A stretch of 8,838 bases of DNA from Thermoplasmata archaeon (GTDB taxonomy: Archaea; Thermoplasmatota; Thermoplasmata; Lutacidiplasmatales; UBA184): positions 1 to 8,838 of the forward strand of contig JASHSA010000006.1 in assembly GCA_030037035.1 (NCBI GenBank). Reading direction: 5' to 3'. Both the position numbers and the translations under genes were made by a program. Under the pieces are notes generated by a model. That model searched no databases and had not been told where the DNA came from. It saw only the letters and a list, made by a program, of their open reading frames with translations. Each line of letters begins with the position of its first letter. The first letter of the stretch is position 1. This document shows, piece after piece, positions 6,793 to 8,838 of the stretch.

Positions 6793-6831
6793 CCGCGGCG
6801 CTCGCGGCCCCGACCGGGGCGCTACCGCGGC
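6792..6831. terminator. Nested inverted repeat between convergent genes, possible bidirectional transcript-end hairpin
   Basis: Outer arms GCCGCGG (6792-6798) and CCGCGGC (6825-6831) are perfectly complementary. Inside them, GCG+CCCC (6804-6806, 6808-6811, one bulged G) can pair with GGGG+CGC (6816-6822) around a GACC loop. The structure spans the two stop codons of convergent genes. There is no T-run, which archaeal intrinsic terminators normally need, so a terminator role is only suggested. Confidence 0.4.
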
Positions 6832-7847
6832 AGCCAGAGGTGGACGTCCCCGAACTCGTGCCAGAGGTAGGCGGCGTCGCGCGCGTGCCGGTAGGCGCGC
6901 CGGAGCCGCTCCTCCCCGAGGAAGGCGGCGAGGAGGTCCCGGTGCGTCGTCCCCGGAGCGTGGAAGCCGCTGAGCAGCCCGTCGGCGACGACCGGTCGGT
7001 GCGCCGGCGAGACGTACCGCCGGCTGAACCCCTCGCTCGCTCGCAGCCCCCCGCAGTCGACCGACGACTCGAGGGCGCGGACGACGGTCGTCCCGACGGC
7101 GATCACCCGACGGCCGTCCCCCCGGGCGTCGGCGATCGCGCGGACGGCGTCCGGGGGGACCGAGTACGGCTCGGGCAGCACCGGGGGAGCGCCGGTGACG
7201 TCGTCGCCCGCTTCCAGGCTCGAGACGGCGCAGTGGAGGACGATCCGCGCGAGCCCGACGCCCCGGGCCCGGAGGCGGGCGAGGACCGCCGCGCTGAACG
7301 GCCTCCCGGCGCTCGGCATCTCCACGCTTCCCGGGACCCTCGCGAAGATCGTCTGGTACGCTTCCAGCGGCTCGTCGGCGGCGAGATAGCCGTAGGCGAT
7401 CGGGCGGCCGGCCCGCTCCAGCACCTCCGCGGGGTCGCGGTCGAACCGCACGAACGCAAGGCGGGGGATCGTCGGATGCCGGGCGACGACCGTCGCGCCG
7501 AGCCCGGCGACGTCGAGCCGGCTCCCGTCCCGCAGCGGCAGCGGCCCCGGTCGTCCCCGGCCCCACCTCGGCTCGGCGAGCCAGAGGCGGCCCCCGTAGT
7601 CGGTCGACAGGTTCAGCGTGAACGCTCCGAACGGGCCGACCGCCGCAACGCTCGCGGGGATGGTCGCGCTCTCGTTGACGACGAGGAGGTCGCCGGGCTC
7701 GAGGAGCTCGGGGAGGTCGACGAACGCGAGGTCCCGCTCGCCGTGCCGGTCGCTCAGCAGGAGCCGGACCTGGTCGCGCGCGAGCCCTCGGCGCTCGGGG
7801 CTCCGGTCCGCCTCGAGCCGAGGCGGCGCCGCCACGCTGACGCTCAC
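6822..7847 (-). CDS. QueA-like protein (S-adenosylmethionine:tRNA ribosyltransferase-isomerase family), possibly not a queuosine enzyme
   Basis: A 341-residue protein aligning by eye along the whole QueA family, whose classical member moves the ribosyl part of S-adenosylmethionine onto preQ1 in tRNA to make epoxyqueuosine. Matching blocks are PGDLLVVNES (51-60), VPGSVEMPSAGRPFS (171-185), AVGTTVVRALES (250-261), ADGLLSGFHAPGTT (288-301) and EFGDVHLWL (331-339). Two signatures differ from classical QueA: PTAGLHF has become PSAGRPF, losing the histidine, and TNFHLP has become SGFHAP. This suggests a divergent subfamily with an unknown or changed substrate. GTG 7847 is chosen because it overlaps the SDR stop as GTGA and has GGGAG 8 bases upstream; an in-frame GTG at 7862 is less likely. 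It is the last gene of a three-gene run. No tgt, queC/D/E/F or queG is present. Family confident, reaction not. Confidence 0.86.
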   Translation of the reverse strand: MSVSVAAPPRLEADRSPERRGLARDQVRLLLSDRHGERDLAFVDLPELLEPGDLLVVNESATIPASVAAVGPFGAFTLNLSTDYGGRLWLAEPRWGRGRPGPLPLRDGSRLDVAGLGATVVARHPTIPRLAFVRFDRDPAEVLERAGRPIAYGYLAADEPLEAYQTIFARVPGSVEMPSAGRPFSAAVLARLRARGVGLARIVLHCAVSSLEAGDDVTGAPPVLPEPYSVPPDAVRAIADARGDGRRVIAVGTTVVRALESSVDCGGLRASEGFSRRYVSPAHRPVVADGLLSGFHAPGTTHRDLLAAFLGEERLRRAYRHARDAAYLWHEFGDVHLWLPR

Positions 7848-8578
7848 GCGACCAGCTCCCACCGGTCGGCCTGCGCCCGGAACGTTCCGCCGGAGACCGC
7901 CGTGCGCGGCTGACGGAACAGCCAGCGCCAGAACGGCTCCGTGACGTCCGGGAGCGGGCGGTCGGAGATGTCCAGGCCCGGGAACGCCCGCTGGTGCATC
8001 GCCGTCCGCAGGTCCCCCGGGTCGACCGTGGCGACCGCGATCCCTTCGGCGGAGAGCTCGTGAGCGAGCGTCAGGGAGACGAGCTCGAGCGCCGCCTTGC
8101 TGGCGCCGTAGCCCCCCCAGCCCGGGTATCCTCCGCGCGCCGCGTCGCTCGTGATGTTCACGATCAGGCCCCCGGAGCGGCCGAGCGGGGCGTGCAGCGC
8201 CTGGACCAAGGCGAGAGGAGCGACGGCGTTCACCTCCAGCACCCGACGCAGCTCGTCGAGCCGGAGCTCGGCGAGCGACGGCAGCGGCGACGGCCCGAGC
8301 TCGCTCGCGTTGTTGACGAGGACGTCGAGGCCGCCGTCCCGGTCGGCCAGCTCGCGAAGGCTACGGCGGTGGGCCGCGTCGGCGACGTCCCCGACGACCG
8401 TCCTCGCGTCGACGCCCCGCGCGCGCAGGCGCGCCGCCGCCTCGCGCAGCGGCGCCTCGTGCCGCGCCGTGAGGACGAGCGCGTAGCCGTCGTCGCCGAG
8501 GACGCGCGCGACGACCTCGCCCAGGCCCCGGCTCGCCCCGGTGACGATCGCGGTGCGGTGGGGAGCGCCGCCGTTCAT
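7844..8578 (-). CDS. Short-chain dehydrogenase/reductase (classical SDR)
   Basis: A 244-residue classical SDR of normal length. It shows the cofactor motif TGASRGLG (13-20), NNAS (89-92), the structural Asn117 in EVNAVAP, and the full catalytic set Ser144 (NITSDAA), Tyr157 and Lys161 (YGASK), followed by PGDLRTAM (187-194) after the sixth strand. ARH at 38-40 after the second strand suggests NADP(H) rather than NAD(H) preference, by analogy with basic residues there in other SDRs. The substrate cannot be read from sequence. ATG 8578 overlaps the stop of the upstream regulator as ATGA, and its own stop overlaps the QueA-like start as GTGA, so the three genes are probably translationally coupled and act in one process. 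The frame is open to 8698 but that extension is Arg/Pro-rich shadow of the regulator. Confidence 0.93.
   Translation of the reverse strand: MNGGAPHRTAIVTGASRGLGEVVARVLGDDGYALVLTARHEAPLREAAARLRARGVDARTVVGDVADAAHRRSLRELADRDGGLDVLVNNASELGPSPLPSLAELRLDELRRVLEVNAVAPLALVQALHAPLGRSGGLIVNITSDAARGGYPGWGGYGASKAALELVSLTLAHELSAEGIAVATVDPGDLRTAMHQRAFPGLDISDRPLPDVTEPFWRWLFRQPRTAVSGGTFRAQADRWELVA
7856..7860 (-). promoter_or_regulatory. Shine-Dalgarno motif of the QueA-like gene
   Basis: GGGAG lies 8 bases before GTG 7847, inside the last codons of the SDR gene. It favours GTG 7847 over the upstream in-frame GTG 7862. Confidence 0.55.
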
Positions 8579-8838
8579 GGCCGGCCGGAGCGTTCCCGCA
8601 CGAGGAACCGGCAGACCGGGTCCCCGGCGACGAGGCGGTGACTGACGTCGACGCGCGCCCGGAGCATCGAGGAGAACATCGCCCGCTCGGTCTCGCACGC
8701 CTCGGGGTACGCCTCGGCGAGCGCGAGGATCGGGCAGTTGTGCTCGAGCATCTCGACCGAGCCGGCACGGCGCTGGCCGACCTCGGCCATGTAGCCGCCC
8801 TCGGTGCGCACCTGCGCGAGCGCGCGGACCCGACCGGC
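8575..8838 (-). CDS. SufR/COG2345-type predicted transcriptional regulator, C-terminal part (5' end outside window)
   Basis: Only the last 87 residues are visible; the frame is open to the window edge, so the N-terminal winged-helix DNA-binding domain expected in this family is outside. The visible part matches the C-terminal sensor half of COG2345/SufR-like regulators: a RVRALAQV...GGYMAEV start, EHNCPILALAEAYPEAC (33-48), an ERAMFSSML helix, then AGDPVCRFLV (71-80). Cysteines C35, C48 and C76 fall where SufR-type proteins bind an iron-sulfur cluster; as I recall SufR has four, and one position here appears to be Arg/Ala, so cluster binding is inferred. The stop overlaps the SDR start as ATGA, making this the first visible gene of a three-gene operon that it probably controls. 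An in-frame GTG at 8811 is not a believable start because homology continues upstream. Confidence 0.82.
   Translation of the reverse strand, partial: AGRVRALAQVRTEGGYMAEVGQRRAGSVEMLEHNCPILALAEAYPEACETERAMFSSMLRARVDVSHRLVAGDPVCRFLVRERSGRP

Noticed and set aside
5836..7566. Long minus-strand open frame across the nuclease-like and QueA-like genes.
   Set aside because: Its translation is Arg/Pro-dominated without motifs, and it overlaps two genes with clear family signatures.
6432..7913. Long plus-strand open frame opposite the QueA-like gene.
   Set aside because: Composition is that of a shadow frame, and it would also overlap the end of the nuclease-like gene out of frame.

Overview
The window is very GC-rich DNA densely packed with genes, and it reads best as a chromosomal piece of an uncultivated high-GC archaeon, probably of the Thermoplasmatota. 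Three things suggest this. The truncated surface protein at the left edge carries the 'VTFTESGLP...WSVTF' module common in secreted Thermoplasmata proteins. Two genes flanking a divergent promoter have a TATA-like box at archaeal spacing, one of them apparently leaderless. Genes inside operons instead use Shine-Dalgarno motifs or 4-base overlaps. The lineage is an inference; several of the enzymes are families also widespread in bacteria.

Layout. (1) Bases 2-547, plus strand: the 3' end of a membrane-anchored extracellular protein with an NHL-type propeller blade. (2) Bases 648-4735, plus strand: a tight four-gene run made of a thiamine-diphosphate 2-oxoacid dehydrogenase E1 alpha subunit, dihydrolipoyl dehydrogenase (E3), octanoyltransferase LipB, and an NDUFA9-like Rossmann protein. 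LipB starts octanoyl/lipoyl attachment to the E2 lipoyl domain, E1 loads that arm with an acyl group, and E3 reoxidises it. E1 beta, E2 and lipoyl synthase are not in the window. (3) Bases 4774-5589, minus strand: an unrecognised proline-rich protein. (4) Bases 5866-6792, plus strand: a solitary protein resembling the HSDR_N nuclease domain but with altered active-site residues, transcribed divergently from the previous gene across about 280 bases of promoter DNA. (5) Bases 8838-6822, minus strand: a three-gene run joined by 4-base overlaps (ATGA, GTGA), made of the C-terminus of a SufR/COG2345-type cysteine-containing regulator, a short-chain dehydrogenase, and a QueA-like protein. It ends convergently with gene 4 at a large nested inverted repeat.

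The most interesting parts are the regulator/SDR/QueA-like operon, because Archaea are not known to make queuosine and the family's signature motifs are altered here; the lipoate operon, with its apparent CTG start for lipB; and the orphan nuclease-like protein. No tRNA, rRNA, CRISPR array, insertion sequence or transposase was seen. No gene-free stretch exceeds 300 bases: the longest is the divergent promoter region 5590-5865, and the next is 548-647, where I see no convincing element.
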